DNA of 64,000 nt from Janthinobacterium sp. SUN073. Its GTDB lineage: Bacteria; Pseudomonadota; Gammaproteobacteria; Burkholderiales; Burkholderiaceae_D. Each line of letters opens with the position of its first letter. Within the stretch, counting starts at the first letter, position 1. Positions 26,486-35,275 of this stretch are shown here, in pieces. The translations under genes were made by a program, and so were the position numbers. Where the stretch lies: positions 62,001 to 126,000 of the forward strand of contig NZ_JAPUBT010000011.1 of the NCBI RefSeq assembly GCF_030397665.1. The letters run 5' to 3'. Below the pieces are notes generated by a model that was given only the letters and a program-made list of their open reading frames with translations, ran no database searches and was not told the origin of the DNA.

Positions 26486-28777
26486 TCAATGCAGGGTCGG
26501 CGCGGCGGAGCCGGCCGGTGCAGGGGTAATCGTTCCCGGCACGACAAAAGCGTCGAATGCACGCTTCATGTCGAGCACGAAGGGATCGCTGGCGATGGTT
26601 GCTTCCGCTTGCAGCTGGCACGCCTCGCGGTGGGCCTGCGCTTCCGCGCTGGCCGTGTACCAGACGGCGCCCAGTTCCGTGTCGACCGCGACCTTGCGGC
26701 CGAAGCGTTCGGTGAGCGCGGCCGCCAGTTTTTCCACGTTGGCCGGGCTGCGCCACGTGTCGATCGGCACGCGCAGGCGGAACGTGGTGCTGTGGCCATC
26801 GTGCAGGCATTCGATCAGCTCGGCCTGCACGGCCAGCTGCTGGGCCACGCCGCGCAAGGGCAGCACGGCGGCGACGGCCGGCCAGTTGCCATCCCAGTCC
26901 AGGCCCGGCACGGGCGTGATCACGTACGGCCCGCTGGGCGCGGCTTGCTTGGCGGCGCGCTGCGGCATGACGACGGCGGGCTGCTCGGAACTTTGCGCGG
27001 CGGGTGCCGACACGGCAGCCGACGCGCTGTCGTCGGAAAATTCGGTGACCCACGGCGGCAAGTCGTCGTCGGCGGGCGCCTGCTGTGGCGGTGCCTGGCG
27101 TGCCGGCTGCACGGGCGCGGGTGCGAGCGCGGCCACGGGAGCTTCCATCACGGCGACGGGCGGCGCATCATCCCACGGTGCCGGCGCTTTCGCGGCGGCC
27201 GGTGGTGGCGGTGCAGCCTGGACGGGCGCTGCCGGAGCCGGCGCAGCGATGGCAGCGGCCGGTGCGGGGGCAGCCGGCTTGGGCGCCGATGTTGGCGCCG
27301 ATGGCGCGCTGCCCGGACGGCCTTTCGAGGCGGCGCGGGCCGCTTCCAGCGCCGCATTGATGGCGGCGCGCGCGGAACTGATCGGCGCGCCCGAGGCTGC
27401 CGGGGCAGCCACAGCAGCAGGCGGCGGCGCTGCCGGTGCCGGGGCTGGGACAGGTGCAGCCACACGTGGCGGCGGCGCTTCGCTGCGCGCCATGCTGGCG
27501 GCTGCGGCGGCAACGACGGCGGGCGGGGTCACGGTTGCATGGCTGGCCACGCTGTTGGTGGCGGCGCGGGCGGCAGGAGCGGATGCGCCAGCGGCGGCGC
27601 GCGCGGCGGCGACAGCGGCGGGACGGTGGCCCGTTGCAGCGGCCGGTGCAGCCGCCGGCACGCCATCGGCGCCACCTATGCCGGGCCGAAAGGCCAGCAT
27701 GCGCAGCAAGGTCATGGTAAAACCCGCGTATTCGTCGGGCGCCAGGCCCAGTTCATTGCGGCCATGCACGGCGATCTGGTAAAACAGCTGCACTTCTTCC
27801 GCGTCAAACGCGGCAGCAAGTCGCACGATGTCCGCGTATTCCGGCAAATCCTGCGGCAAGGCGGCCGGCACGGTTTGCGCCAGCGCAATGCGATGCAGCA
27901 AGGTGCCCAAATCCTGCAGCGCGCCGTTATACGACAGGCTGCGCGATGCCATCTCGTCGGCCACTGCCAGCAGATCGGCACCGTCCTGCTGCGCCAGTGC
28001 GTCGAGCAGGCGCACCAGGTACGATTGGTCGAGCGCGCCCAGCATGCCTTGCACGGCATCGAGCGTGACTTCGCCGGCCGCGTAGGCGATGGCCTGGTCC
28101 GTCAGCGACAGCGCATCGCGCATGGAACCGTGGGCGCCCTGGGCCAGCAGGCGCAAGGCCGGCTGTTCGAAATCGATGCCTTCCTGTCCCAGGATATTGT
28201 CCAGGTGGCTGATGATGTGGCCGGGCGGCATCTGCTTGAGGTTGAACTGCAGGCAGCGCGACAGCACGGTCACGGGAATCTTTTGCGGGTCCGTCGTGGC
28301 CAGGATGAACTTGACGTGTTCAGGCGGCTCTTCCAGCGTCTTCAGCATGGAATTGAACGCGTGGTTCGTCAGCATGTGCACCTCATCGATCATATAGACC
28401 TTGAAGCGCGCATTGCTTGGCGCGTAGACCGCCTGTTCCAGCAGCTGCGCCATTTCATCGACGCCGCGGTTCGACGCCGCATCCATCTCTATATAGTCGA
28501 CAAAGCGCCCCGCGTCGATCGCCGTGCACGCTTCGCACACGCCGCAAGGCTGGGCCGTGATGCCGCCCGTGCCGTCGGGGCCGATGCAATTGAGCGACTT
28601 GGCCAGGATACGCGACAGGGTCGTCTTGCCGACGCCGCGCGTGCCCGTGAACAGGTAGGCGTGATGCAATCGGCCGCTGTGCAAGGCATGCGTGAGCGCG
28701 CGCACGACGTGCTCCTGGCCGACGAGCGTCTCGAAATTCTTGGGGCGGTACTTACGGGCGAGGACTTGATAGGACAT
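26486..28777 (-). CDS. dnaX: DNA polymerase III subunit tau (gamma/tau)
   Basis: 763 residues. AAA+ clamp-loader module at 1-365 with Walker A GTRGVGKT (45-52), zinc Cys64/78/81/84, DEVH Walker B and SRC sensor. A ~270-residue Ala/Pro-rich linker (about 375-640) leads to the tau C-terminal domain. It loads the beta clamp and links polymerase to helicase. No A AAA AAG slippery heptamer was seen, so a short gamma form by E. coli-type frameshifting is not apparent. The ATG at 28777 opens MSYQVLARKYRPKNFE. Confidence 0.96.
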   Translation of the reverse strand: MSYQVLARKYRPKNFETLVGQEHVVRALTHALHSGRLHHAYLFTGTRGVGKTTLSRILAKSLNCIGPDGTGGITAQPCGVCEACTAIDAGRFVDYIEMDAASNRGVDEMAQLLEQAVYAPSNARFKVYMIDEVHMLTNHAFNSMLKTLEEPPEHVKFILATTDPQKIPVTVLSRCLQFNLKQMPPGHIISHLDNILGQEGIDFEQPALRLLAQGAHGSMRDALSLTDQAIAYAAGEVTLDAVQGMLGALDQSYLVRLLDALAQQDGADLLAVADEMASRSLSYNGALQDLGTLLHRIALAQTVPAALPQDLPEYADIVRLAAAFDAEEVQLFYQIAVHGRNELGLAPDEYAGFTMTLLRMLAFRPGIGGADGVPAAAPAAATGHRPAAVAAARAAAGASAPAARAATNSVASHATVTPPAVVAAAAASMARSEAPPPRVAAPVPAPAPAAPPPAAVAAPAASGAPISSARAAINAALEAARAASKGRPGSAPSAPTSAPKPAAPAPAAAIAAPAPAAPVQAAPPPPAAAKAPAPWDDAPPVAVMEAPVAALAPAPVQPARQAPPQQAPADDDLPPWVTEFSDDSASAAVSAPAAQSSEQPAVVMPQRAAKQAAPSGPYVITPVPGLDWDGNWPAVAAVLPLRGVAQQLAVQAELIECLHDGHSTTFRLRVPIDTWRSPANVEKLAAALTERFGRKVAVDTELGAVWYTASAEAQAHREACQLQAEATIASDPFVLDMKRAFDAFVVPGTITPAPAGSAAPTLH

Positions 28778-28994
28778 GCTGAGATTTTACCATGCGATTT
28801 TGCGGGTGATCCTGCGCGGCGGGCGCAAGCCTCATGGCCGGGCCACATTCAAATATGGCAAACGCGGCAAAGCAGCAATTGTATAACATGGAGAGTGGCA
28901 TTCTGGAAAATCAGGCAAGCATGCGGACTGGCAAAACACAGCGCCGCAAAACAAAAAAGCCGCCAACGGCAGCTTTACTGTTTGTTTCCCGAAG

Positions 28995-29090
28995 GAGGCG
29001 AGCCTGATCTGCGGCACTCATGGTTAATAGCCGTGGCTGCTTCGTTCCCGACCTGACCAGGTTAGCCATGCCACGATGCGCAGGGGCCCG
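28995..29090 (-). ncRNA. ffs: Signal recognition particle 4.5S RNA
   Basis: The minus strand reads GGCGGGCCCC...GCTCGCC, a long imperfect hairpin. Its apical domain holds the conserved GGTCAGGTCGGGAACGAAGC block (about 29036-29055) that binds Ffh. About 96 nt, the bacterial small SRP RNA size. It lies between ubiD and dnaX, reading with both. Ends are estimated from the stem; the mature ends could extend by a few bases. Confidence 0.93.
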
Positions 29091-29148
29091 CCAGGGACAA
29101 TTATAACCGACCTGCGCAAGATTGGGGAAGTTGCTGCGCGACCATGCT

Positions 29149-29213
29149 AACCCAAAGGCAAAATCTGGGGTCGTACCCTGAGGGTACGACCCCGGCATCT
29201 GCTCTTGGGTTGG
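29149..29213. repeat. GGGGTC...GACCCC hairpin with outer arms, third locus
   Basis: The inner hairpin (29167-29193) has arms GGGGTCGTACCC and GGGTACGACCCC around TGA. Outer AACCCAA (about 29150) and TTGGGTT (about 29206) also pair, so each half is a ~33-nt unit arranged head to head. It sits 3-60 nt after the ubiD stop, before ffs. Confidence 0.85.
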
Positions 29214-29215
29214 CC

Positions 29216-30700
29216 TTACAGGCCCAGCTCTTGCCAGATGCCATCCACCTTGGCCTTCACTTCCGGCGTCATGGCAATCGTCGTGCCCCACTCGCGCGTC
29301 GTTTCGCCCGGCCATTTATTCGTCGCATCGATGCCCATCTTGCTGCCCAGGCCGCTGACGGGAGAGGCGAAGTCCAGGTAGTCGATGGGCGTGTTGTCGA
29401 CCAGGGTGGTGTCGCGGATGGGGTCGACGCGCGTGGTGATGGCCCAGATGACCTCTTTCCAGTCGCGGATATTCACGTCTTCGTCGACCACCACGATGAA
29501 CTTGGTATACATGAACTGGCGCAGGAAGCTCCACACGCCGAACATCACGCGCTTGGCGTGGCCCGCGTACTGTTTCTTGATCTGCACCACGGCCATGCGG
29601 TAGCTGCAGCCTTCGGGCGGCAGATAGAAATCCGTGATTTCGCTGAACTGCTTTTGCAGCAGCGGCACGAACACTTCGTTCAGCGCCAGGCCCAGCACGG
29701 CCGGCTCGTCGGGCGGCTTGCCCGTGTACGTGGAGTGGTAAATCGGGTCGCGGCGCATGGTGATGCGGTCGATGGTAAACACGGGGAAACTGTCCTGCTC
29801 ATTATAGTAGCCCGTGTGGTCGCCATACGGCCCTTCCAGCGCGTGTTCATAGCCGCTCGGATGGTTTTCATCCGGGTAGATATGGCCTTCGAGCACGATT
29901 TCGGCCGAGGCGGGCACGCGCAGCTCGCTGCCGATGGCTTTCACCAGCTCCGTGCGGCTGCCGCGCAGCAAGCCGGCGAACTGGTATTCGGACAGGCTAT
30001 CCGGCACCGGCGTGACGGCCCCTAATATAGTAGCGGGATCGGCGCCCAGCGCGACGGCGATCGGATACGGCTTGCCCTTGCTTTGAATCGCATGCTCGCG
30101 GAAGTCCAGCGCCCCGCCCCGGTGCGCCAGCCAGCGCATGATGACCTTGTTGCGTCCCAGTACTTGCTGGCGGTAGATGCCCAGGTTTTGCCGCTTCTTG
30201 TTCGGCCCCTTGGTGATCACCAGGCCCCAGGTGATCAGGGGAGCGACGTCGCCGGGCCAGCAATGCTGGATGGGCAGGCGCGCCAGATCCACGTCATTGC
30301 CTTCCCATACGATTTCCTGGCACTTCGCGCCGCGCAACTCTTTCGGCGACATGTCCCACACGGACTTCACCAGCGAACCGAGGCCCAGCAGATCCTTGAA
30401 ATCCTTCGGCGGTTCCGGCTCCTTCAGGCGCGCCAGCACATGGCCGATCTTGCGCAACTCGCTGACGTCTTCCGCTCCCATGCCCAGCGCCACGCGGCGC
30501 GTGGTGCCGAACAGATTGCCCAGCACCGGCATGTCGTAGCCCGTCGGATGATTGAACAGCAAGGCCGGTCCGCCTGCGCGCAAGGTGCGGTCGCACACCT
30601 CCGTCATCTCCAAAATCGGCGAAATGGGGGTCGAAATGGGCTTAAGTTCCCCCATTTGTTGCAGTTGAGAAATAAAATCTCGCAAATCTGAATATTTCAT
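29216..30700 (-). CDS. ubiD: UbiD 4-hydroxy-3-polyprenylbenzoate decarboxylase
   Basis: 494 residues, the usual length. [20 protein letters not shown] start, [24 protein letters not shown] (Mn/prenyl-FMN site region), and [22 protein letters not shown] in the C-terminal half are family hallmarks. Decarboxylates the ubiquinone precursor using prenylated FMN made by UbiX (not in the window). Single gene; the SRP RNA follows. Confidence 0.96.
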   Translation of the reverse strand: MKYSDLRDFISQLQQMGELKPISTPISPILEMTEVCDRTLRAGGPALLFNHPTGYDMPVLGNLFGTTRRVALGMGAEDVSELRKIGHVLARLKEPEPPKDFKDLLGLGSLVKSVWDMSPKELRGAKCQEIVWEGNDVDLARLPIQHCWPGDVAPLITWGLVITKGPNKKRQNLGIYRQQVLGRNKVIMRWLAHRGGALDFREHAIQSKGKPYPIAVALGADPATILGAVTPVPDSLSEYQFAGLLRGSRTELVKAIGSELRVPASAEIVLEGHIYPDENHPSGYEHALEGPYGDHTGYYNEQDSFPVFTIDRITMRRDPIYHSTYTGKPPDEPAVLGLALNEVFVPLLQKQFSEITDFYLPPEGCSYRMAVVQIKKQYAGHAKRVMFGVWSFLRQFMYTKFIVVVDEDVNIRDWKEVIWAITTRVDPIRDTTLVDNTPIDYLDFASPVSGLGSKMGIDATNKWPGETTREWGTTIAMTPEVKAKVDGIWQELGL

Positions 30701-30833
30701 GTGTTTTTAATTTTTTTTGACGTCGGACGCCGTTGCTGAAGGATCTATGCCAAGTAATTGATTTTATTGGCTTTTGGCACAATGCAAGACAAAAAGTAAG
30801 ACATAAAAGTAATAAAGAATCGATTCGTTAGTA

Positions 30834-30862
30834 TTGACTTGATATAAAACGGCTTCTACAAT
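30834..30862 (+). promoter_or_regulatory. Sigma-70 promoter with long leader to the transglycosylase gene
   Basis: TTGACT (30834-30839), 17-nt spacer, TACAAT (30857-30862). Start site expected near 30869, giving a leader of about 310 nt to the ATG at 31179. The leader (30863-31178) has no convincing gene; a GGAG/CTCC hairpin lies near 30925 and an AAGGA with a weak GTG-started frame at 30956 overlaps the next gene out of frame. Confidence 0.6.
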
Positions 30863-31178
30863 TCGCCCAACTTGAAAGAGCACGCCGGCCCAGAGCTTGA
30901 TTTTAGCGTTTCTCTTTCATTCACGGAGTCGGGGCTCCACATGACATTTTAAGGAGTGTTTTCAAAAGGCGTCTGCCTTACCCCCGGTAAAAGTTGTATT
31001 GCGACTGATCCAATACCAGCATGGGACCGATCAGCTCAAGCAAGCAATGACGGCGTTTCTCGCACGCATCCATACGCGGCGGAAACGATGATATTTCTGA
31101 TGCACGGCATTGGCAGTACCCACAACACCGCGAGACCGCGGAGGGACTGCCTGTTGACGCGACATTTCGGGGAACTCT

Positions 31179-32099
31179 ATGACTCATCGTAGCACTGAAG
31201 CAGCATTGCCTGCTTCAACCGTGGCTGGCCAGCCAGCGTTGGCGCGTTTGCGTGCCCGCGCACAAGCCATTTCGGCACGTGGGGTATTGACCACGGCGCA
31301 ACACACACTGACAGTCTTCGGCATTTCCGCCCTGGCACTGATCGCCCTGCTGATGTTCCGCCCCGACCTGGGCAAGCAACTGACGCACAGCCTGTTCCCG
31401 CTGCCGATGGCAGAGGCGCAAGCCGTTGAAGCGCCGGCCCTGTCGGCACTGATGGAAGCGCCTGCATCCGTGCAAATGGCCGCCGCCAACGAGGCACCTT
31501 TGACCAAGGAAGAAAAAGCCTTGCTGGGCACGCAAAAGCAGCAGCAATGGGTCACCAACTGGCTCTCCAAACGCTACCGCGTGGCCAACGATGCGACCAA
31601 TATGCTCGTCTCGACGGCGTACCTGACGGCCCGCGAAATCAAGCTGGACCCGCTGCTGATCCTGGCCGTGATGGCCATCGAATCGGGCTTGAACCCGTTC
31701 GCGGAAAGCCCCGTCGGCGCCCAAGGCTTGATGCAAGTCATGTCGAAAGTGCACCATGAGCGCTTCCAGGAAATGGGCGGCGTGCAAGCGGCCCTGAACC
31801 CGGTCGCCAACATCCGCGTCGGCTCGCTGATCCTGAAAGACTACGTCACGCGTGGCGGTTCCGTCGAAGCTGGCCTGAAAACCTACGTAGGCGCCGCCAA
31901 TTTCGCCACCGACTCGGGCTACGGCTCGCGCGTGCTGGCCGAATACCGCCGCCTGAAGCAAGTATCGGCTGGCCAGCGCGTGCCGACCAGCACGCCGGTG
32001 ATGGCATCGAACACGCCAGCGCCAGCCAAGGCGCCGGCAGCGGAAAGCGGCAGCATCACCATCAAGATTGCACCACATAACGAGATCGCTGGCCTGTGA
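31179..32099 (+). CDS. Membrane-anchored lytic transglycosylase (SLT domain)
   Basis: 306 residues. A cytoplasmic N-terminus and one membrane helix (about 43-61) put the enzyme on the periplasmic face. The SLT lysozyme-like domain is about 145-270, with catalytic Glu168 (MAIESGLNPFAESPVGAQGLMQVM region) and NIRVGSLILKDYV. The Ala/Pro-rich tail is probably disordered. It cleaves peptidoglycan to form anhydromuropeptides. The start is the ATG at 31179. It stands alone behind a promoter with a very long leader, hinting at post-transcriptional control. Confidence 0.88.
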   Translation: MTHRSTEAALPASTVAGQPALARLRARAQAISARGVLTTAQHTLTVFGISALALIALLMFRPDLGKQLTHSLFPLPMAEAQAVEAPALSALMEAPASVQMAAANEAPLTKEEKALLGTQKQQQWVTNWLSKRYRVANDATNMLVSTAYLTAREIKLDPLLILAVMAIESGLNPFAESPVGAQGLMQVMSKVHHERFQEMGGVQAALNPVANIRVGSLILKDYVTRGGSVEAGLKTYVGAANFATDSGYGSRVLAEYRRLKQVSAGQRVPTSTPVMASNTPAPAKAPAAESGSITIKIAPHNEIAGL

Positions 32100-32160
32100 C
32101 CCTTTAAAAGCCCTCACAGGGGCATCCAAAAAGCAGCACCCAAAAATAGCACCCAATGAA

Positions 32161-32193
32161 AAAGCCACCGCACGCAAGTGCCGGTGGCTTTTT
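32161..32193. terminator. Bidirectional intrinsic terminator
   Basis: AAAGCCACCG pairs with CGGTGGCTTT around an 11-nt loop; T-runs follow on both strands (TTTTTT rightwards, TTTTTC leftwards). Lies between the convergent transglycosylase and nusB genes. Confidence 0.85.
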
Positions 32194-32233
32194 TATTGCC
32201 CTGCGGCAGCAGCCGCAGGAACTACGCTCTATA

Positions 32234-32704
32234 TTACTTGCGCTTGTTGGCGCCCACTTCTTCCTCGCGGAATTTCACTGCCAGCTTGTCGAGCACGCCG
32301 TTCACATACTTGTGGCCGTCGATGCCGCCAAACGACTTGGCCAGCTCGACCGCTTCGTTGATGACGACGCGGTACGGGATTTCCATGTTGTTCTTCAGCT
32401 CGAACGCGCCGATCAGCAGAATGCCGTGTTCGATGGGCGACAGTTCCGCGATGTTGCGGTCGATCAAGGGAGCCATGCTGTCGCGCAGCGCCAGCGAATC
32501 CTTGATGGCGCCGTACAGCAGCACCGTGAAATGATCGCCATCGGCCTTGTCGAAACCATGCGCGGCGCGAATATTGTTCACGACGGTGGTCGCGTCTTCA
32601 TTGTTCAGCAGCCACTGGTACAAGCCCTGCAGCGCAAACTCACGCGCGCGGTGACGCGGCGTGCGGTTTTTGCTGGGATTGGCGAGCAAATTTTTCTCAG
32701 TCAT
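32234..32704 (-). CDS. nusB: Transcription antitermination protein NusB
   Basis: 156 residues. RHRAREFALQGLYQWL, then IDRNIAELSPIEHGILLIGAFELK and IPYRVVINEAVELAKSFGG are diagnostic. It binds boxA RNA with NusE/S10 in rRNA antitermination. Usually follows ribH directly; here a ~100-bp palindromic element separates the two. Confidence 0.96.
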   Translation of the reverse strand: MTEKNLLANPSKNRTPRHRAREFALQGLYQWLLNNEDATTVVNNIRAAHGFDKADGDHFTVLLYGAIKDSLALRDSMAPLIDRNIAELSPIEHGILLIGAFELKNNMEIPYRVVINEAVELAKSFGGIDGHKYVNGVLDKLAVKFREEEVGANKRK

Positions 32705-32790
32705 GATTGTTACCTGTTCTTAAGTACGTGTTCACTACAAATTCCGGCGAGACACTGCGGCGCGCTTTTAGGCAGCGCAGCCGCAATTCA

Positions 32791-32893
32791 AGCGTGCGTG
32801 AGAAGGATGTCAGGGCAAGGCGCGAGGCCGAAGACAGTACGAAAGTACGGCGAGGCCTTGCAACGCAGCCATGGCATTCTTATCACACGCGCT
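32791..32893. repeat. MITE/ERIC-like palindromic element between ribH and nusB
   Basis: About 103 bp. The ends are imperfect terminal inverted repeats of ~20 bp (AGCGTGCGTGAGAAGGATG left; AGCGTGTGATAAGAATG as reverse complement right). Inner GGCAAGGC and GGCC pairs lead to a central GTAC-GAAA-GTAC hairpin. No coding capacity. The right end abuts the ribH stop codon. Confidence 0.65.
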
Positions 32894-33378
32894 TAATCTT
32901 CGTCGGTGTCCTGCAACTCTTCTAGCGCTTGCGCTAAATTAGCCATTTCCACTGCCACGCGTGCCGCTTCGGCTCCCTTGACCAGCATGCGCACTTCCGC
33001 CTGCTCGTCGTTTTCGGTCGTCAACACTGCGTTGGCGATGGGGATGCCGTAATCGAGACCGATGCGCGTGATGCCTGCGCCCGATTCGTTCGATACCAGC
33101 TCGAAGTGGTAGGTTTCACCGCGAATCACGGCGCCCAGTGCGATCAGGGCGTCGAATTGCTCGGTTTCTGCCATTTTTTGCAGAATCAGTGGGATTTCCA
33201 GGGCGCCCGGCACGGTCACGTGCAGGATATCTTCATCGGCCACGCCCAGCTTGCTCAACTCTTCCAGGCATGCCGACAGCAAGCCACCACCGACGATTTC
33301 ATTGAATCGTGCCTGGACGATACCGACGCGCAAACCTTCGCCGGCAAAATTGGTTTCATACGTTCCTACGCTCATCAT
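32893..33378 (-). CDS. ribH: 6,7-dimethyl-8-ribityllumazine synthase
   Basis: 161 residues. [40 protein letters not shown] and [20 protein letters not shown] match lumazine synthase, penultimate enzyme of riboflavin synthesis, which condenses the RibBA and RibD-pathway products. Order ribBA-ribH-nusB on one strand is the common proteobacterial arrangement. Confidence 0.96.
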   Translation of the reverse strand: MMSVGTYETNFAGEGLRVGIVQARFNEIVGGGLLSACLEELSKLGVADEDILHVTVPGALEIPLILQKMAETEQFDALIALGAVIRGETYHFELVSNESGAGITRIGLDYGIPIANAVLTTENDEQAEVRMLVKGAEAARVAVEMANLAQALEELQDTDED

Positions 33379-33437
33379 ATGCCTCTTTATATGTGCTCAG
33401 CGGCGGCGCCGTGCGCCGGGCCACTGAAGGTGATTAA

Positions 33438-34556
33438 TTACTGCTGGCCAGGATGGCACTGAAAACCCGTTACTTCCAGGTCGAAACCGGCCATCGACGG
33501 CATCTTGCGGGGGCTGGCCAGCAATTGCATCTTGCTCACGCCCAGGTCGCGCAGGATTTGCGCGCCGATGCCGTAGCTGCGCAAGTCCATGCTGGCGGCA
33601 CGGCCTTTCGGCTTGGCTTGCGGCGTGTCCAGAGCGGCGAACTGGGCAAACAGCTCGCCCGACGTCTCGCCGCAGTTCAGCAAGACCATCACGCCCCGTT
33701 CGGACTGCTTGATGGCGGCCATCGAGGCCGCTACAGTCCACGAGTGGGTGGTCGCTTCGCTTTCCAGCACGTCCAGCAGGGAAACAGGCTGGTGCACGCG
33801 CACCAGCGCTTCCAGGCCGGGCGCCAGGTCGCCATGCACGAGGGCCAGGTGAGCCGAGGCGCTGGGCTTGTCGCGGAACGCGATCAAGCGGAATTCGCCA
33901 TGCGCCGTGTGCAGGGTGCGCTCGGCAACGCGCTCGACCAGCGACTCCGTCTGGCTGCGGTAATGGATCAGATCGGCAATCGTGCCGATTTTCAGGCCAT
34001 GCTGCTCGGCAAACACCAGCAAGTCCGGCAGGCGCGCCATGGTGCCGTCGTCCTTCATGATTTCGCAAATCACGGAAGCGGGCGTCAGGCCGGCCATGGC
34101 CGTCAAGTCGCAACCGGCTTCCGTATGGCCTGCGCGCATCAGCACGCCGCCTTTTTGCGCTTTCAGGGGGAAGATATGGCCAGGCTGGACGATATCGCTG
34201 GGCTGCGTGCCCTTGGCCACGGCCACCTGGATGGTCTTGGCGCGGTCGGCGGCGGAAATGCCCGTCGTCACACCTTCGGCCGCTTCGATGGAGACAGTAA
34301 AGTTGGTGCCATACGCCGTGCCGTTGCGCGATGTCATCATCGACAGGTTCAGCTCGTCGCAACGCTCTTCCGTCAGGGTCAGGCAGACCAGGCCACGCGC
34401 ATGCGTGATCATGAAATTGATGGCTTCAGGCGTCACGAAATCGGCGGCAAGCACCAGATCGCCTTCATTTTCCCGGTCTTCTTCATCGACCAGTATCACC
34501 ATGCGGCCGGCGCGCAATTCAGCGACGATCTCTTCGGTGCTGGATATAGACATCAT
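33438..34556 (-). CDS. ribBA: RibB with degenerate RibA half (RibBA/RibBX type)
   Basis: 372 residues from the ATG at 34556, preceded by AGAGGATC. Residues 1-205 are an intact 3,4-dihydroxy-2-butanone-4-phosphate synthase (VDEEDRENEGD, MTSRNGTAYGTNFT, GHTEAGCDLT). Residues about 210-370 align with GTP cyclohydrolase II but lack its zinc Cys triad and RxHSEC/GDxxxSxRCDC blocks (VRVHQPVSLLDVLES instead), so the second half should not hydrolyse GTP. This is known in betaproteobacteria, where a separate RibA is needed. No FMN riboswitch was seen in the 293 bp upstream. Confidence 0.92.
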   Translation of the reverse strand: MMSISSTEEIVAELRAGRMVILVDEEDRENEGDLVLAADFVTPEAINFMITHARGLVCLTLTEERCDELNLSMMTSRNGTAYGTNFTVSIEAAEGVTTGISAADRAKTIQVAVAKGTQPSDIVQPGHIFPLKAQKGGVLMRAGHTEAGCDLTAMAGLTPASVICEIMKDDGTMARLPDLLVFAEQHGLKIGTIADLIHYRSQTESLVERVAERTLHTAHGEFRLIAFRDKPSASAHLALVHGDLAPGLEALVRVHQPVSLLDVLESEATTHSWTVAASMAAIKQSERGVMVLLNCGETSGELFAQFAALDTPQAKPKGRAASMDLRSYGIGAQILRDLGVSKMQLLASPRKMPSMAGFDLEVTGFQCHPGQQ

Positions 34557-34849
34557 TGATCCTCTTAGTGAGACTAAAAACTGAAACATCGCGTGCGAAT
34601 ATTCCGCGAATTTCCGGGAATTTTCTTATAACCTGCTATTTTAAAGGATTTAGCGCTTGCAGACCTGAAATAAGACAGCTTTGCGGCACGGATGCCGCAG
34701 CTTGTCCCGCAAAGCGCCGGTTCCCTGATCCGGCGCACACGGAGGGGCAAGACGCGCGCCGCAGGCCTCGCGAAGAGCATAAGATCAGCCAGTCATCGCC
34801 ACGGCGCTGGCACCCCACTCGCAGCGACACCCTACACAGGAGCGGCAAC

Positions 34850-35275
34850 ATGAAAACCAACGGATCGGCCATCTGGTCAGGCGGCATCAAGGACGGCAAG
34901 GGCGCCATCAGCACGCGCAGCGGCGCCTTGCGGGACTATCCCTACGGCTTTGCCAGCCGCTTCGAAGGCAAGCCCGGCACCAATCCCGAAGAATTGATCG
35001 GTGCCGCCCACGCGGGCTGCTTCACCATGGCCCTGTCGCTGATCCTCGGCGAAGCGGGCCTGACGGCGGAAAAGATGGAAACGACGGCCGAAGTGACCCT
35101 CGACAAGGTCGACGACGGCTTTGCCATCACGGCCGTCCACCTGATCCTGAAAGCGAAGATACCGGGCGCCGACCAGGCGACATTCGAAGCACTGACGGGC
35201 AAGGCCAAGGCCGGCTGCCCCGTATCGAAATTACTTAAAGCCAACATTACCCTGGACGCTACCCTGCTGCCCTAG
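34850..35275 (+). CDS. OsmC-family peroxiredoxin
   Basis: 141 residues from the ATG at 34850 with AGGAG at the right distance. The catalytic cysteines are in AHAGCFTMALSL and KAGCPVSKLLKAN, the paired motif of OsmC proteins that reduce organic hydroperoxides. Upstream, 34557-34849 is noncoding and holds no recognised element. The stop codon shares its CTAG palindrome with the stop of the convergent gene, giving a 4-nt overlap. Confidence 0.93.
   Translation: MKTNGSAIWSGGIKDGKGAISTRSGALRDYPYGFASRFEGKPGTNPEELIGAAHAGCFTMALSLILGEAGLTAEKMETTAEVTLDKVDDGFAITAVHLILKAKIPGADQATFEALTGKAKAGCPVSKLLKANITLDATLLP

Noticed and set aside
26486-28777. Programmed frameshift site in dnaX
   Set aside because: No A AAA AAG-type heptamer with a downstream hairpin was seen in the region where gamma would end.
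26489-29056. 855-residue open frame antisense to dnaX
   Set aside because: Low-complexity Gly/Arg/Cys composition; created by the Ala/Pro-rich dnaX linker on the other strand, and it also runs through the SRP RNA.
30956-31192. 78-residue frame in the transglycosylase leader
   Set aside because: The GTG start touches the AAGGA with no spacing, the peptide looks random, and it overlaps the real gene out of frame.
34557-34849. Searched for an FMN riboswitch upstream of ribBA
   Set aside because: None of the conserved RFN segments could be found on the minus strand here or upstream of ribD and ribE.
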